64,000 bases of DNA. Origin: Pseudomonas sp. Gutcm_11s (GTDB taxonomy: Bacteria; Pseudomonadota; Gammaproteobacteria; Pseudomonadales; Pseudomonadaceae). Numbering within the stretch: position 1 is the stretch's first letter; each line of letters opens with the position of its first letter. Shown in pieces: positions 47,957 through 56,617 of the stretch. The DNA lies in assembly GCF_028649395.1 (NCBI RefSeq), contig NZ_JAQSUW010000007.1, positions 62,001 to 126,000 of the forward strand, in the 5' to 3' direction. The position numbers were made by a program, and so were the translations under genes. A model generated the notes under the pieces. It had not been told where the DNA came from and did not search any database. It worked only from the letters and a program-made list of their open reading frames with translations.

Positions 47957-48927
47957 CCGTCAGAAAGCAGCCTGACGGCAAATGGTCGGTAGACTTCTAC
48001 GTCGATGGCCGAGGTAGTCAGCGTGTACGTCGCGGCGGCTTCGCCAGCAAGGCCCATGCACAACGCTTTGAGCGTGACTTCGTGGCCTCCCCTGCCCGTT
48101 CGGTTGAGCGATTCAGCGACCTTGTAGACCTCTGGTATCACGTTCACGGCGTCACCCTGAAAAACGGTGCTCGTCGTCACCGGGCGCTCAAGCAGATTAC
48201 GGAGCGACTGAAAAACCCTCGGGTGTGCGACTTCACTGCCGCCACCTGGTCCCGCTATCGCACCGAACGCCTCAAGACGGCCTCAGCCTCAACGATCAAC
48301 ATCGAACACATCTATGTTTCGTCGGTGTTCGCTGAGCTGGCTCGGCATGGCCACTACCACAGCCCCAACCCGCTGCATGGCATGCGTCGCTTCCGTGTCG
48401 ATCAGAAGGCTCTTGCGTTCCTCTCCTTCGAACAGATAAAGCAGCTGCTGGCCGAGTTGAGCCAGTCTCAGAATCCCTATGTGTTGATCATCGCCAAGAT
48501 TGCTCTAGCCACGGGTGCCAGATGGTCCGAGGCTGAACGCCTGCGCCGGTCACAGTTACTGAGTGACCGCATCGTCTACACAGCGACCAAGAGCGGCCGG
48601 AATAGGACGGTGCCGGTCGATCCGGCATTAATCGCAGAGGCGCTATCTGTGGCATTGCCGACTGAGCGGCTATTCGGCCCTGCTCGCGGTGCCTATGAGA
48701 CAGCCTATGCACGCTGCGGCTTCAAGACTCCGGGTCAACTGACCCACATCCTGCGCCATACCTTCGCCTCGCATTTCGTCATGGCCGGGGGCGACATACG
48801 CACCCTGAAAGACATCCTGGGCCACTCCGACATCACCACCACAATGATCTATGCACACCTAGCACCAGAGCATCTGGACAAAGCTTTAACACTGAATCCT
48901 CTTTCTCTTTCATCCTCGGCTAGGTGA
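47953..48927 (+). CDS. Tyrosine-family integrase of the prophage
   Basis: 324 residues from MTVRKQPDGKWSVDF. An N-terminal arm-binding beta part and SAM-like core-binding region precede the catalytic domain with Arg in ATGARWSEA, Lys in TKSGRNRTVPV, HILRHTFASHF (His-x-x-Arg), LGHSDITTTMIYAH with His and the nucleophile Tyr. All five catalytic residues are present, so it should be active at the 20-bp attachment site. Confidence 0.93.
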   Translation: MTVRKQPDGKWSVDFYVDGRGSQRVRRGGFASKAHAQRFERDFVASPARSVERFSDLVDLWYHVHGVTLKNGARRHRALKQITERLKNPRVCDFTAATWSRYRTERLKTASASTINIEHIYVSSVFAELARHGHYHSPNPLHGMRRFRVDQKALAFLSFEQIKQLLAELSQSQNPYVLIIAKIALATGARWSEAERLRRSQLLSDRIVYTATKSGRNRTVPVDPALIAEALSVALPTERLFGPARGAYETAYARCGFKTPGQLTHILRHTFASHFVMAGGDIRTLKDILGHSDITTTMIYAHLAPEHLDKALTLNPLSLSSSAR

Positions 48928-49059
48928 GATTGATTAGCACATAGATACATCACCTTTCCCCAGCAATTCATCAGAGATAGTGGCAACTGGACATCTAGGT
49001 AGCTAGAGGCTACAGCTTATTTGGTCTGTTACTCGGCAGACTTCTAAAGGAATCCTCTG

Positions 49060-49368
49060 ATGAAGCTCACGAACCTACTTATTGGAACGGTGATGCTCAT
49101 TGGCAGTATGTCGGCACACGCGGCATCAATGACAATCAAGCTCAATGGAAAATACATATTGAGCTCTGACACCAGAGTAATTGCAGTAAAGGATTTAAAT
49201 TGCAACCAAGATCTCGGTCAATTTTCTTTATCCGGAAATCAAGTTATACCTATCACAATCTGCAAAAATGAATCAGGCTATGGAAACATCCAATACCGTA
49301 ACATAACAAACAACGGCCAATGGGTGAATTCTTCGCTACTAAGCGAAGGGGATGAAGTTTCCCCGTAA
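49060..49368 (+). CDS. Small exported protein, right cargo zone
   Basis: 102 residues with a signal peptide ending SAHA. The mature protein (about 80 residues) is polar and beta-rich with two cysteines (LNCNQ, TICKN) that could pair. AT-rich compared with the integrase. No family recognised. A ribosome site AAAGGA lies 9-14 bases upstream. Confidence 0.6.
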   Translation: MKLTNLLIGTVMLIGSMSAHAASMTIKLNGKYILSSDTRVIAVKDLNCNQDLGQFSLSGNQVIPITICKNESGYGNIQYRNITNNGQWVNSSLLSEGDEVSP

Positions 49369-49400
49369 GGACTAATAACTTCAACCAAAGAGACACCAAC

Positions 49401-49727
49401 ATGAAAAAGCATATTTTACTTTTTACAGCCATGCTTGCATCTCAAAGCTCATACGCATACACCTGGCAAGAACACCTAGAGTGGTCATCAAATGACGATG
49501 GCGCTAAGGACTGCCCTACTCAGTACACAGCTTTGGGTGGAGACGCAGCTCAGTGCCCTAACAGGGAGTGCTTAATGGTGCATGCTCGAACAGCAGCGTC
49601 TAATAATAATTATGGCCGAGCTTTCCAGATAGTTCTCGTCACCCAGTGCCACAATAAATCGGCGCAACAATCTATTCAGCAGGCTGGGCAAAAAAAGGTT
49701 GGCGATTGGCTTGTTGGCATACAGTAA
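49401..49727 (+). CDS. Small exported Cys-containing protein, right cargo zone
   Basis: 108 residues; signal peptide ending SSYA. Four cysteines (DCPTQ, QCPNRECLM, TQCHNK) suggest two disulfides. It follows the 49060 gene by 32 bases and is closed by a terminator; the pair is likely one transcript. Unknown function; secreted proteins carried as extra genes by a prophage may modify the host envelope. Confidence 0.6.
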   Translation: MKKHILLFTAMLASQSSYAYTWQEHLEWSSNDDGAKDCPTQYTALGGDAAQCPNRECLMVHARTAASNNNYGRAFQIVLVTQCHNKSAQQSIQQAGQKKVGDWLVGIQ

Positions 49728-49743
49728 TAAATAACAAAAATAG

Positions 49744-49768
49744 ACACCGGCTACGGCCGGTGTTTTTC
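49744..49768 (+). terminator. Rho-independent terminator of the right cargo genes
   Basis: ACACCGGC-TACG-GCCGGTGT followed by TTTTC. Confidence 0.88.
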
Positions 49769-49927
49769 ATGTAGCACTCTTTATAGAGATGTCCTAATTT
49801 TAGCGCCTTCACTATGCTCGGGTGTGCCTGCTGACTAGAGGGTCTCGTGGTCATGCCGTAGACAATCGGTAGCCAATCAACGACTCGATCACACCTCATG
49901 AGCCCTAGTTTCGGGGCTTTCGCTGTG

Positions 49928-49947
49928 TCCATGTGACTTGCCGGTAT
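49928..49947. repeat. attR, right attachment repeat of the prophage
   Basis: Identical to attL. The host flank continues AATCGCC, so the junction reads TATAAT, a perfect -10 hexamer at 49945-49950, which may serve the acyltransferase gene downstream. Confidence 0.9.
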
Positions 49948-50006
49948 AATCGCCGGTCTATTGCAGGCCCGCGCACGGGCATTCCGAGCAGCCTAACCAC
50001 GAGAGC

Positions 50007-51173
50007 ATGATGGGCGAATTCGATTCCATCCGACCCTACGCCGACCACGAAGTCCCCGCCGTACTGGCGCGCCTGTTGAGCGACGACACCTTCCTCGGCA
50101 CCCTGACGCGCTTCCGCTTCCCGCGCCTGGCCGGGCCATTCGGTTGGCTGCTCAAACCTCTTATAGCCCATCGGCTGCGCAGCGAGACGGCCGGTATCAC
50201 TTCGGTGGATGCCCTGCAGGCGCGGATCGAGCCCTATATCGACCGTACCGTGGAGCGTGCCACCGATGGCATCAGCTTCTCCGGCATCGAGCACCTGAAG
50301 GCCGGCACACCCTATCTGTTCCTGGCCAACCACCGCGACATCGTGATGGACCCGGCCTTCGTCAACTACGCGCTGTTCCATGCCCAGCTGCCGACGCCGC
50401 GCATCGCCATCGGCGACAACCTGCTGCAGCGCCCCTTCGTCAGCGACCTGATGCGCCTGAACAAGAGCTTCATCGTGCACCGCAGCGTGGCCGGGCGGCG
50501 CGAGAAGCTGGCGGCCTTCCAGTTGCTGTCCGCCTACATCAACCACTCGATCCGCGAGGAAGGCCAGTCGATCTGGATCGCCCAGGCCGAGGGTCGCGCC
50601 AAGGACGGTGACGACCGCACCGATTCGGCGATCCTCAAGATGTTCCACATGAGCCGCAAGGACGAGCCGTTCGCCGAGGCCCTGGCCGCGCTGAACCTGG
50701 TGCCGGTGTCGATCAGCTACGAGTACGATCCCTGCGACCAGGCCAAGGCCCGCGAACTGCATATCCGCGCCAGCACCGGCAGCTACGAGAAGGCGCCGGG
50801 CGAGGACGATGCCAGCATCGCCCTCGGCATCACCGGCTACAAGGGCCGCGTCCATGTGCACTTCGGCGAAGCGGTGCGCGAAGGTTTCGAGGATGCCAAG
50901 CAGCTGGCCGCACTGATGGACCAGCGCATCCTCGGCGGCTACCGGCTGTTCCCGGTGCACCTGCTGGCCTACGCCCAGTGGGACGAGCGCGACGCTGAAC
51001 TGCAAGTGCCTAGCGCCGAGCAGCTGTTCCCTGCCGCCGAAGTCGCCGCCGCCCGTGCCGAGTGGCAGCGCCGCCTGGATGCCTGCCCTGCCGAGCAGCG
51101 CCCCTGGCTGATCCGCCAGTACGCCACGCCGGTGCGCAACCAGTACCGGGTCAAGGCCGGCCTGCCGCTCTGA
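50007..51173 (+). CDS. 1-acyl-sn-glycerol-3-phosphate acyltransferase-like protein
   Basis: 388 residues. The acyltransferase motif I NHRDIVMDP (an H-x4-D) is at about residue 109 and a later conserved block IAQAEGRAKDGDD corresponds to motif III. It would transfer acyl groups to a lysophospholipid or related acceptor at the inner membrane; longer than PlsC, so the exact substrate is uncertain. Start could be either of two adjacent ATGs. It is the first host gene right of the prophage. Confidence 0.8.
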   Translation: MMGEFDSIRPYADHEVPAVLARLLSDDTFLGTLTRFRFPRLAGPFGWLLKPLIAHRLRSETAGITSVDALQARIEPYIDRTVERATDGISFSGIEHLKAGTPYLFLANHRDIVMDPAFVNYALFHAQLPTPRIAIGDNLLQRPFVSDLMRLNKSFIVHRSVAGRREKLAAFQLLSAYINHSIREEGQSIWIAQAEGRAKDGDDRTDSAILKMFHMSRKDEPFAEALAALNLVPVSISYEYDPCDQAKARELHIRASTGSYEKAPGEDDASIALGITGYKGRVHVHFGEAVREGFEDAKQLAALMDQRILGGYRLFPVHLLAYAQWDERDAELQVPSAEQLFPAAEVAAARAEWQRRLDACPAEQRPWLIRQYATPVRNQYRVKAGLPL

Positions 51174-51188
51174 GTCGCAGCGCAAACG

Positions 51189-51217
51189 AAAAAGGCAGCC
51201 CAAGGGCTGCCTTTTTT
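51189..51217. terminator. Bidirectional terminator
   Basis: AAGGCAGCCC-AA-GGGCTGCCTT with A-rich left and T-rich right flanks serves the convergent acyltransferase and 51231 genes. Confidence 0.88.
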
Positions 51218-51230
51218 CTTGCTGCGGCGC

Positions 51231-51518
51231 TTACAGGTGAGTGCTGTAGAACGACAGCACCAGCGCCAGGGCGAGGCAGGCGCCGGCGAAGTGGAAGAAG
51301 AAGCGATTGATGCGCAGGGTGCGCTCGTCCAGCAGCGAGGCCTCGCCGTCGACGTCGTCCAGTTCGCTGTCCGCAGCAAGGCGCGCACCGGCACGCAGTT
51401 CACGCAGGCGGGTGGCGAGCAGCAACCAGCTGCCAGCCAGGGCGAAGAACATCGCCAGCGCGTTCAGCATGTGCGCGGGATGGTCGGCGAATAGGGTCCA
51501 GAGGTACTGCAGGGTCAC
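51231..51518 (-). CDS. Small two-helix membrane protein
   Basis: 95 residues from a GTG at 51518 with GAGG eight bases upstream (mature start reads VTLQYLWTLFADHPAHMLNA). Two hydrophobic helices (ALAMFFALAGSWLLLATRL and FFHFAGACLALALVLSFY) flank an acidic linker. No family recognised; conserved-looking core composition. Confidence 0.6.
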   Translation of the reverse strand: MTLQYLWTLFADHPAHMLNALAMFFALAGSWLLLATRLRELRAGARLAADSELDDVDGEASLLDERTLRINRFFFHFAGACLALALVLSFYSTHL

Positions 51519-51861
51519 GCGAATCACCTCGACAACGGAAGCGGTGCACCATCGGCAGGAAATGACCGGCACCAGCAGCAGGCAGCGACCGTCGGTCGGC
51601 TCTGGCTCGCGGGTCGCAGCGGTTCGGATGCGCACCAAAAACAGGCAGGATCAGGCCGCAGGCGGCGGGTGGCCTGGGCTGCGGCGGGCGGCAGTCTACT
51701 GAAAACAGGTCGGTTATAAATTCCGTTTCCGACGAACGTTGGTGCTAATCGCGAAATCGTCTGAAAACCGCAATATTCCTGGCCTAGGGTTTGACTCTCC
51801 CTTAGTGACTCATCAGTCACTGAAGTGACTGAGCGCCATCAATAATCGCGGAGGAACCGCC
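51519..51861. other. Gap with a half-site array
   Basis: No gene seen. The right part holds the AGTGACT/AGTCACT array described separately; the rest shows nothing I can name. Confidence 0.45.
51791..51831. promoter_or_regulatory. Half-site array upstream of the 51862 gene
   Basis: TTGACT (51791-51796), then AGTGACT (51804-51810), AGTCACT (51815-51821) and AGTGACT (51824-51830). The last two make a perfect 18-bp inverted repeat CAGTCACT-GA-AGTGACTG (51814-51831). It looks like an operator for a dimeric regulator. Confidence 0.6.
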
Positions 51862-52068
51862 ATGCTCAACCCGCAACCAGTAGACCGGGACTATCTGATC
51901 GACTCGCTGGACGAGATCGAAGAGGTGATCGACGAACTCTCCTTCAACGTGCAGGACCACCACTGGCTGGTGTACTGCGCCATGGGCGGCCATGAGCACT
52001 ACGACCTGCCCGACATCGATGAACACACCGGCCTGTCGCTGCCGGAGCTCTACGCCGAAGCGGCCTGA
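51862..52068 (+). CDS. Small acidic protein, function unknown
   Basis: 68 residues, strongly acidic (DSLDEIEEVIDELSF), with GGAGG upstream of the ATG. The sequence has no recognised domain but ends at a bidirectional terminator and has an operator-like array upstream, so it looks like a real, regulated single gene. Confidence 0.7.
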   Translation: MLNPQPVDRDYLIDSLDEIEEVIDELSFNVQDHHWLVYCAMGGHEHYDLPDIDEHTGLSLPELYAEAA

Positions 52069-52079
52069 CTTGCAGAAAC

Positions 52080-52107
52080 AAAAAGCCCGGCGATTGCCGG
52101 GCTTTTT
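52080..52107. terminator. Bidirectional terminator
   Basis: AAAAGCCCGGC-GATT-GCCGGGCTTTTT between the convergent 51862 and YajG genes. Confidence 0.88.
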
Positions 52108-52123
52108 CATGACCGCTATATCG

Positions 52124-52711
52124 TCACTGCTGGCCGAGCAGTTGGCCGATGGTCGGGTCCTTGAAGGTGCGGGTCAGGGCGTCGCTGAGTACGTCGCTGA
52201 TCAGCTTGGTGTTGGTCTCCTGGTTCGGCGCCATGCCGAAGCGCTGGTTCAGCGAAGCACCGTAGCGGCCGCTGTAGCGACGGCTGCTGTTCTGCACGTC
52301 GGCGCGGAAGGTGGCGGTGATATCGGCCTCGGTGACATACATGCCCTCTTTCGGCGACTGGTACTTCAGTTCGGCCAGGGTCAGGGTCAGCTGCGGCGCG
52401 TTGTAGGCGTTGGCGCTCGGGGTAAAGCCGAGCAGGCGCACGGCGGCCTCGGCCTCGGTCTGCAGGCGCGGCAGGATGTCCTGGCCCTGGACGCTGATGT
52501 TGCTGGTTTCCGGGTAGAGGCCACCACGGGTGCCGAGCACCGGCGACTGACGGCCATCGACCACGCGCACCACGACCGGCTGGCCCTGGCCTACGGCCGC
52601 CAGCGGCGCGTTGAGCTTGGGCTGTGGACGCAGTTGCTGTGGGCTGTGGGCGCAACCGACGAGGGTGACGCCAAATGCGGCAAGCAGACCGAACAGCAGG
52701 TGTTTCTTCAT
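52124..52711 (-). CDS. YajG-family lipoprotein
   Basis: 195 residues with lipobox VTLVGCAHS (Cys about 20). The mature protein contains VRVVDGRQSPVLGTRGG and later QLTLTLAELKYQ, matching YajG-type lipoproteins of unknown role. Probably anchored in the outer membrane. A single gene with its own terminator. Confidence 0.85.
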   Translation of the reverse strand: MKKHLLFGLLAAFGVTLVGCAHSPQQLRPQPKLNAPLAAVGQGQPVVVRVVDGRQSPVLGTRGGLYPETSNISVQGQDILPRLQTEAEAAVRLLGFTPSANAYNAPQLTLTLAELKYQSPKEGMYVTEADITATFRADVQNSSRRYSGRYGASLNQRFGMAPNQETNTKLISDVLSDALTRTFKDPTIGQLLGQQ

Positions 52712-52870
52712 GGGCGATCTCCGAAAAGGTGGCGGCGGAAAATGGCCGGCAGTATACCCAGCGCTCCGCTGACTGTCTTTCCGACCACCGCAGCTACCTG
52801 GCGGTTCCTGTCATGGTCCTGTCACCGGCCTGTGGGATAAAAGCTGCGCAGTCGTATGAGGAATGCTTCG

Positions 52871-53104
52871 ATGATGAGTCTGTGGTCCCTGCTCACCCCG
52901 CGCGCCCGGATGCGCCGCTTCGCCCTGCTGGATGCCATGGGCAACTGCCGCGCCCTGCGCGAGGCAAGCGAGATGCCCGGCGAAGACGGCTGGGTAGAGG
53001 TCAACGAACTGCGCCCGCAGTGGCTGGGCCAGCGCCTGCCGACAGGGGCCAGAGTCGCAGCGGCGCAGCAGGCCGCACGCACGCGCCGCGCACTGGCAGC
53101 CTGA
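52871..53104 (+). CDS. Small basic protein, function unknown
   Basis: 77 residues from MMSLWSLLTPRARMRR; GAGG lies nine bases upstream. The sequence FALLDAMGNCRALREASEMP with GWVEVNELRPQWLGQ looks like a conserved Pseudomonas small protein. No domain recognised. It ends at a strong bidirectional terminator shared with mqo. Confidence 0.65.
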   Translation: MMSLWSLLTPRARMRRFALLDAMGNCRALREASEMPGEDGWVEVNELRPQWLGQRLPTGARVAAAQQAARTRRALAA

Positions 53105-53116
53105 ATTGCAGGCATG

Positions 53117-53142
53117 AAAAAGCCGCCCTAGGGCGGCTTTTT
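53117..53142. terminator. Bidirectional terminator
   Basis: AAAAAGCCGCCC-TA-GGGCGGCTTTTT between the convergent 52871 and mqo genes. Confidence 0.9.
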
Positions 53143-53156
53143 CTTTACCGGCCGGA

Positions 53157-54641
53157 TCAGGCCAGCTGCAGAGCCTGGGCGCTGCGCTCGGCAACCGAAC
53201 GGTACAGCTCGGCGTCGTCTTCCAGTGCCTTCTCGCGGGCCGGGAAGATTTCCTTGAGCTTGTCCGCCCACTCGCCCTTGGTCTTGTCGGCGAAGCAGCG
53301 CTCGATCAGGTTGAGCATGATCGACACGGTCACCGAAGCACCCGGCGAGGCGCCTAGCAGCGCTGCAATGGAGCCGTCCTCGGCCGCCACCAGTTCGGTA
53401 CCGAACTGCAGGATGCCGCCCTTCTTCGCGTCCTTCTTGATGATCTGCACGCGCTGGCCGGCAATCTCCAGGCGCCAGTCGGCCGGGTTCAGGTTCGGGT
53501 AGAACTTGCGCAGCGACTCGAGACGCTGTTCCGGCGACTGCAGCACTTCCTTGATCAGGTAGCGGGTCAGGTCGAAGTTGTCGCGAGCCACGGCCAGCAT
53601 CGGGCCGATGTTGCTCGGACGCACCGACAGCGGCAGGTCGAGGAACGAACCGTACTTGAGGAACTTGGTGGTGAAGCCGGCGTAGGGGCCGAACAACAGC
53701 GAGGTCTTGCCGTCCACCACGCGGGTGTCCAGGTGCGGCACGGACATGGGCGGCGCGCCCACTTCGGCCTGGCTGTAGACCTTGGCCTGGTGCTGCTTGA
53801 CCACTTCCGGGTTGTCGCAACGCAGCCACTGGCCGCTGACCGGGAAGCCGCCGAAGCCCTTACCTTCCGGAATGCCGGACATCTGCAGCAGCGGCAGTGC
53901 ACCACCGCCGGCGCCGAGGAAGACGAACTTGGCCTTGATCTCGCGCTGCTCGCCGCTCTTGGTGTTCTTCACCTGGGCAGTCCAGCCATCGCCACTGCGC
54001 TCGAGGCCGGTGACCTTCTGGCTATAGCTGACGTTGATGCCGCCCTGGGTGGCGAGGAACTGCAGCAGCTGATTGGTCAGCGCGCCGAAGTTGACGTCGG
54101 TACCGTTGGCAGAACGGGTCGCGGCGATGCGCTCATCGGCATCGCGGCCCTGCATCATCAGCGGCATCCACTCGGCCATGGTGGCCTTGTCTTCGGTGTA
54201 TTCCATGTCCGCGAAGGCATGGTGCTGGCTGATGGTGGCGTGACGGGTCTTGAGGAAGCCCACGTCCTTCTCGCCACGCACGAAGCTCAGATGCGGCACC
54301 GGATTGATGAAGTCACGCGGCGAACCGAAGCCCTGCTTGCCGGCCAGGTGCGACCAGAACTGCTTGGAGACTTCGAACTGGGCGTTGATCTGCACGGCCT
54401 TCTTGATATCGATCGAGCCGTCCGCCGCCTGCGGCGTGTAGTTCAGCTCGCAGAGGCCGGCGTGACCGGTACCCGCGTTGTTCCACGGGTTGGAACTCTC
54501 GATGGCGCCGGAGGAACGCAGTTCGGCGATCTCCAGCTTGAGGTTCGGGTCCAGCTCCTTGAGCAGCACCGCGAGGGTGGCGCTCATGATGCCAGCGCCG
54601 ACCAGCAGCACATCCACAGTTTCGTGATTGACTTGCGTCAT
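53157..54641 (-). CDS. mqo: Malate:quinone oxidoreductase
   Basis: 494 residues from [20 protein letters not shown]. The FAD-binding [16 protein letters not shown] start, then [44 protein letters not shown] and [10 protein letters not shown] are typical of Mqo. It oxidises malate to oxaloacetate and passes electrons to the quinone pool at the inner membrane. Matches the P. aeruginosa mqoB locus by neighbours. Confidence 0.96.
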   Translation of the reverse strand: MTQVNHETVDVLLVGAGIMSATLAVLLKELDPNLKLEIAELRSSGAIESSNPWNNAGTGHAGLCELNYTPQAADGSIDIKKAVQINAQFEVSKQFWSHLAGKQGFGSPRDFINPVPHLSFVRGEKDVGFLKTRHATISQHHAFADMEYTEDKATMAEWMPLMMQGRDADERIAATRSANGTDVNFGALTNQLLQFLATQGGINVSYSQKVTGLERSGDGWTAQVKNTKSGEQREIKAKFVFLGAGGGALPLLQMSGIPEGKGFGGFPVSGQWLRCDNPEVVKQHQAKVYSQAEVGAPPMSVPHLDTRVVDGKTSLLFGPYAGFTTKFLKYGSFLDLPLSVRPSNIGPMLAVARDNFDLTRYLIKEVLQSPEQRLESLRKFYPNLNPADWRLEIAGQRVQIIKKDAKKGGILQFGTELVAAEDGSIAALLGASPGASVTVSIMLNLIERCFADKTKGEWADKLKEIFPAREKALEDDAELYRSVAERSAQALQLA

Positions 54642-55011
54642 TAACGCTTCTCCAAGATCTGCAGTACCAAGCCGCTGACATCGGCCTTTTGAGCCGCGCA
54701 CCGACGTCTAATCACTGACAGCCAGACGGGTGTCTGGAGCTTCGGAGGGCTGGCACCGTGGCCGATGACTTGGCCTGAACAGACACCGAGCAACCTCGTC
54801 CGGCACGTGCCGCCTGTGGGCGATCCGTGCGTTCAATTCTTCAATTCGCCGTAACTCCACAACCGCTCTGCGCCGGCCCGAGGCCATGTGCGCCGAGGCT
54901 TTCAGGGCACTCGGGGCGGGAGTTTTCGGCGCGCACAATACCACTAATGCCGCTGACTCAGGCGCAAAAAATGAACGAACCCCGTCAGACGGTCACTTTT
55001 TCTACAAAGCC
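54642..55011. other. Gap upstream of mqo
   Basis: No gene recognised. A perfect hairpin CCAGAC-GGGT-GTCTGG lies at 54722-54737; the mqo promoter should be here, but I cannot assign it with confidence. Confidence 0.45.
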
Positions 55012-55299
55012 TCAGGCTTTCGCCGCTTTTACCGCCTCGACGTACGGCTCGGCCAGGCGCTGGTCCTGGATCAGGGCGATGAAGTCCTGGCCCTTGGCAT
55101 CCTTCGCAGCCAGGTCGTAGCCGGCTTCCTTGAAGAAGCCGAGGAACTTTTCGAAGTCGTCGATGCGCAGGCCGCGGTAGGCCTTGACCAGCTTATGCAG
55201 GGACGGCGGGGTGTCGTCGACCGGCTCTACGTCCAAGAAAAGACGGATCGAGTCGTCGCTGATCTCTTCGCCAATCACCTGTTTCTTGTCTTTACGCAT
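55012..55299 (-). CDS. PA4642-family protein
   Basis: 95 residues from MRKDKKQVIGEEISDDSI, with GGAG upstream. Acidic N-terminal part, then LHKLVKAYRGLRIDDFEKFLGFFKEAGYDL and QDFIALIQDQRLAEPYVEAV. I recognise it as the PA4642 family of small cytoplasmic proteins of unknown function, which sits in the same place in P. aeruginosa. Confidence 0.8.
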   Translation of the reverse strand: MRKDKKQVIGEEISDDSIRLFLDVEPVDDTPPSLHKLVKAYRGLRIDDFEKFLGFFKEAGYDLAAKDAKGQDFIALIQDQRLAEPYVEAVKAAKA

Positions 55300-55386
55300 C
55301 ACGCACTCCAGCTCGTAGCGGACTCACACGGGGCCGGCAGTTTACCTGCGCCCAGTGCGCCGCTCAACGCGACTAAAGGTGCGTTT

Positions 55387-55863
55387 TCAGCTGGGGAAGT
55401 GCGACTTCATCCAGACCAGGTAGTCGGCGACGCCGACTTCGCCCTCGCGCGGCGCCCAGGCGGCCTGCTCGGCCTCGACCAGTGGGCGGTAGGGACCGGC
55501 CTTGCATTCGAAGAGGATGCTGTCGTTTTCCAGCACCGCCAGGGCGTGGAACTGGCCGGGCGCCAGGTCGACGCCGAGGCAGTCGCCGCCGGCCTCGAGC
55601 AGACGGGTCTGTTCGAGCGTGCCGTCCTCGCCGAACAGCAACAGGCCGATGCGGCCCTGCAGCACCAGCAGGGTTTCGGCCTTGTCGGCGGACAGGTGGC
55701 GATGGGGAGGTATATAGGTGTCGGGCTGCAGCCCCACCGCCAGGCGATGGCAGGGCTCGCTCATCTCGTGCAGGTTGTGGTGGGCACGCCGGCGCGGAGC
55801 CTCGGCCGCCTTGCCCGCCAGCGCGGCGAACAGGGCGCGGTCGAGGAAGGCCGGCGCGCGCAC
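55387..55863 (-). CDS. WbuC-like cupin metalloprotein
   Basis: 158 residues from a GTG directly after the hpt stop (TAA-GTG), so it is translated from the hpt mRNA. IPPHRHLSADKAETLLVLQGRIGLLLF is the cupin metal-binding half with the His-x-His and Glu ligands, and FHALAVLEND the second. WbuC-type cupins are common but their substrate is unknown. Confidence 0.8.
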   Translation of the reverse strand: MRAPAFLDRALFAALAGKAAEAPRRRAHHNLHEMSEPCHRLAVGLQPDTYIPPHRHLSADKAETLLVLQGRIGLLLFGEDGTLEQTRLLEAGGDCLGVDLAPGQFHALAVLENDSILFECKAGPYRPLVEAEQAAWAPREGEVGVADYLVWMKSHFPS

Positions 55864-56421
55864 TTACAGGCCTTTGACGGCGTAGATGCCGGCAGCGTTG
55901 CGCCAGTAGCCCTTGTAGTCCATGCCGTAGCCGAAGATGAAGCGATCCTGGCAGGACAGGCCAACGTAGTCGGCCTTGAGGTCCGGACGGGCCTTGCGGT
56001 CGTGGTCCTTGTCGATCAGCACGGCGGTGTGCACGGCGCGGGCGCCGGCGTGCTTGCAGAACTCGATGATGGCCGACAGGGTGTGCCCCTCGTCGAGGAT
56101 GTCGTCGATGATCAGCACTTCGCGGTCGATGAAGGAGATTTCCGGCTTGGCTTTCCAGAACAGCTCGCCGCCAGTGGTCTCGCTGCGGTACCGAGTGGCG
56201 TGCAGGTAGGACAGCTCCAGCGGGAAGTTCAGCTTGGTCAGCAGCTTGCCGGCGAAGATCAGGCCGCCGTTCATCACGCAGAACACCACCGGATTGCTCT
56301 CGGCCAGCTCCGCGCTGATGGTCGCACCGACCTGGTCGATGGCCGCCTCGACCTGTGCCTCGGTGAACAGGCAATCGGCTTCGGCCATGATTTGGCGGAT
56401 GTGGGCGAGATCGGCGGACAT
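55864..56421 (-). CDS. hpt: Hypoxanthine-guanine phosphoribosyltransferase
   Basis: 185 residues from MSADLAHIRQIMAEADCLF. The PRPP site VLIIDDILDEGHTL, the flexible-loop SYLHATRYRSET and the purine-site FIFGYGMDYKGYWRN are intact. It converts hypoxanthine or guanine to IMP or GMP. Divergent from upp, making a purine/pyrimidine salvage locus. Confidence 0.95.
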   Translation of the reverse strand: MSADLAHIRQIMAEADCLFTEAQVEAAIDQVGATISAELAESNPVVFCVMNGGLIFAGKLLTKLNFPLELSYLHATRYRSETTGGELFWKAKPEISFIDREVLIIDDILDEGHTLSAIIEFCKHAGARAVHTAVLIDKDHDRKARPDLKADYVGLSCQDRFIFGYGMDYKGYWRNAAGIYAVKGL

Positions 56422-56617
56422 GGCGCGCTCCGGGTAGAAAAAGGGGCTGGTTAAAAAATGGTCGGCAAAGGTACTCAGATGGGCGGCACAGGGCAAGCCC
56501 GCGGGTACATTTTCTGACCACTCGCTCAGGTGAACCATTAAACTGCGCGGCTTCTACCTGGCATGACCAGTGCTTTACTCTAGCCAGAATTTTTTGCCCG
56601 CCCCGGAGAACCCCTGC

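Larger units (their letters stand above)
36995..49947. mobile_element. Integrated filamentous (Pf-type inovirus) prophage
   Basis: About 12.9 kb between two copies of a 20-bp repeat. Modules in order: cargo (37.2-40 kb), repressor and excisionase-like genes facing apart, small DNA-binding proteins, predicted single-strand binding protein, Cys-rich and small coat proteins, major coat pVIII, a 24-residue coat protein, pIII, pVI (DUF2523), Zot-type pI, hairpin origin candidate, replication initiator, tyrosine integrase, and a second cargo zone. No secretin (pIV) is encoded, as in Pf phages that use a host secretin. All core modules look intact, so the prophage may be active. Confidence 0.92.

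Noticed and set aside
54886..56454. 522-residue frame opposite hpt and the cupin gene
   Set aside because: Antisense shadow of hpt, the cupin and the PA4642-like gene.
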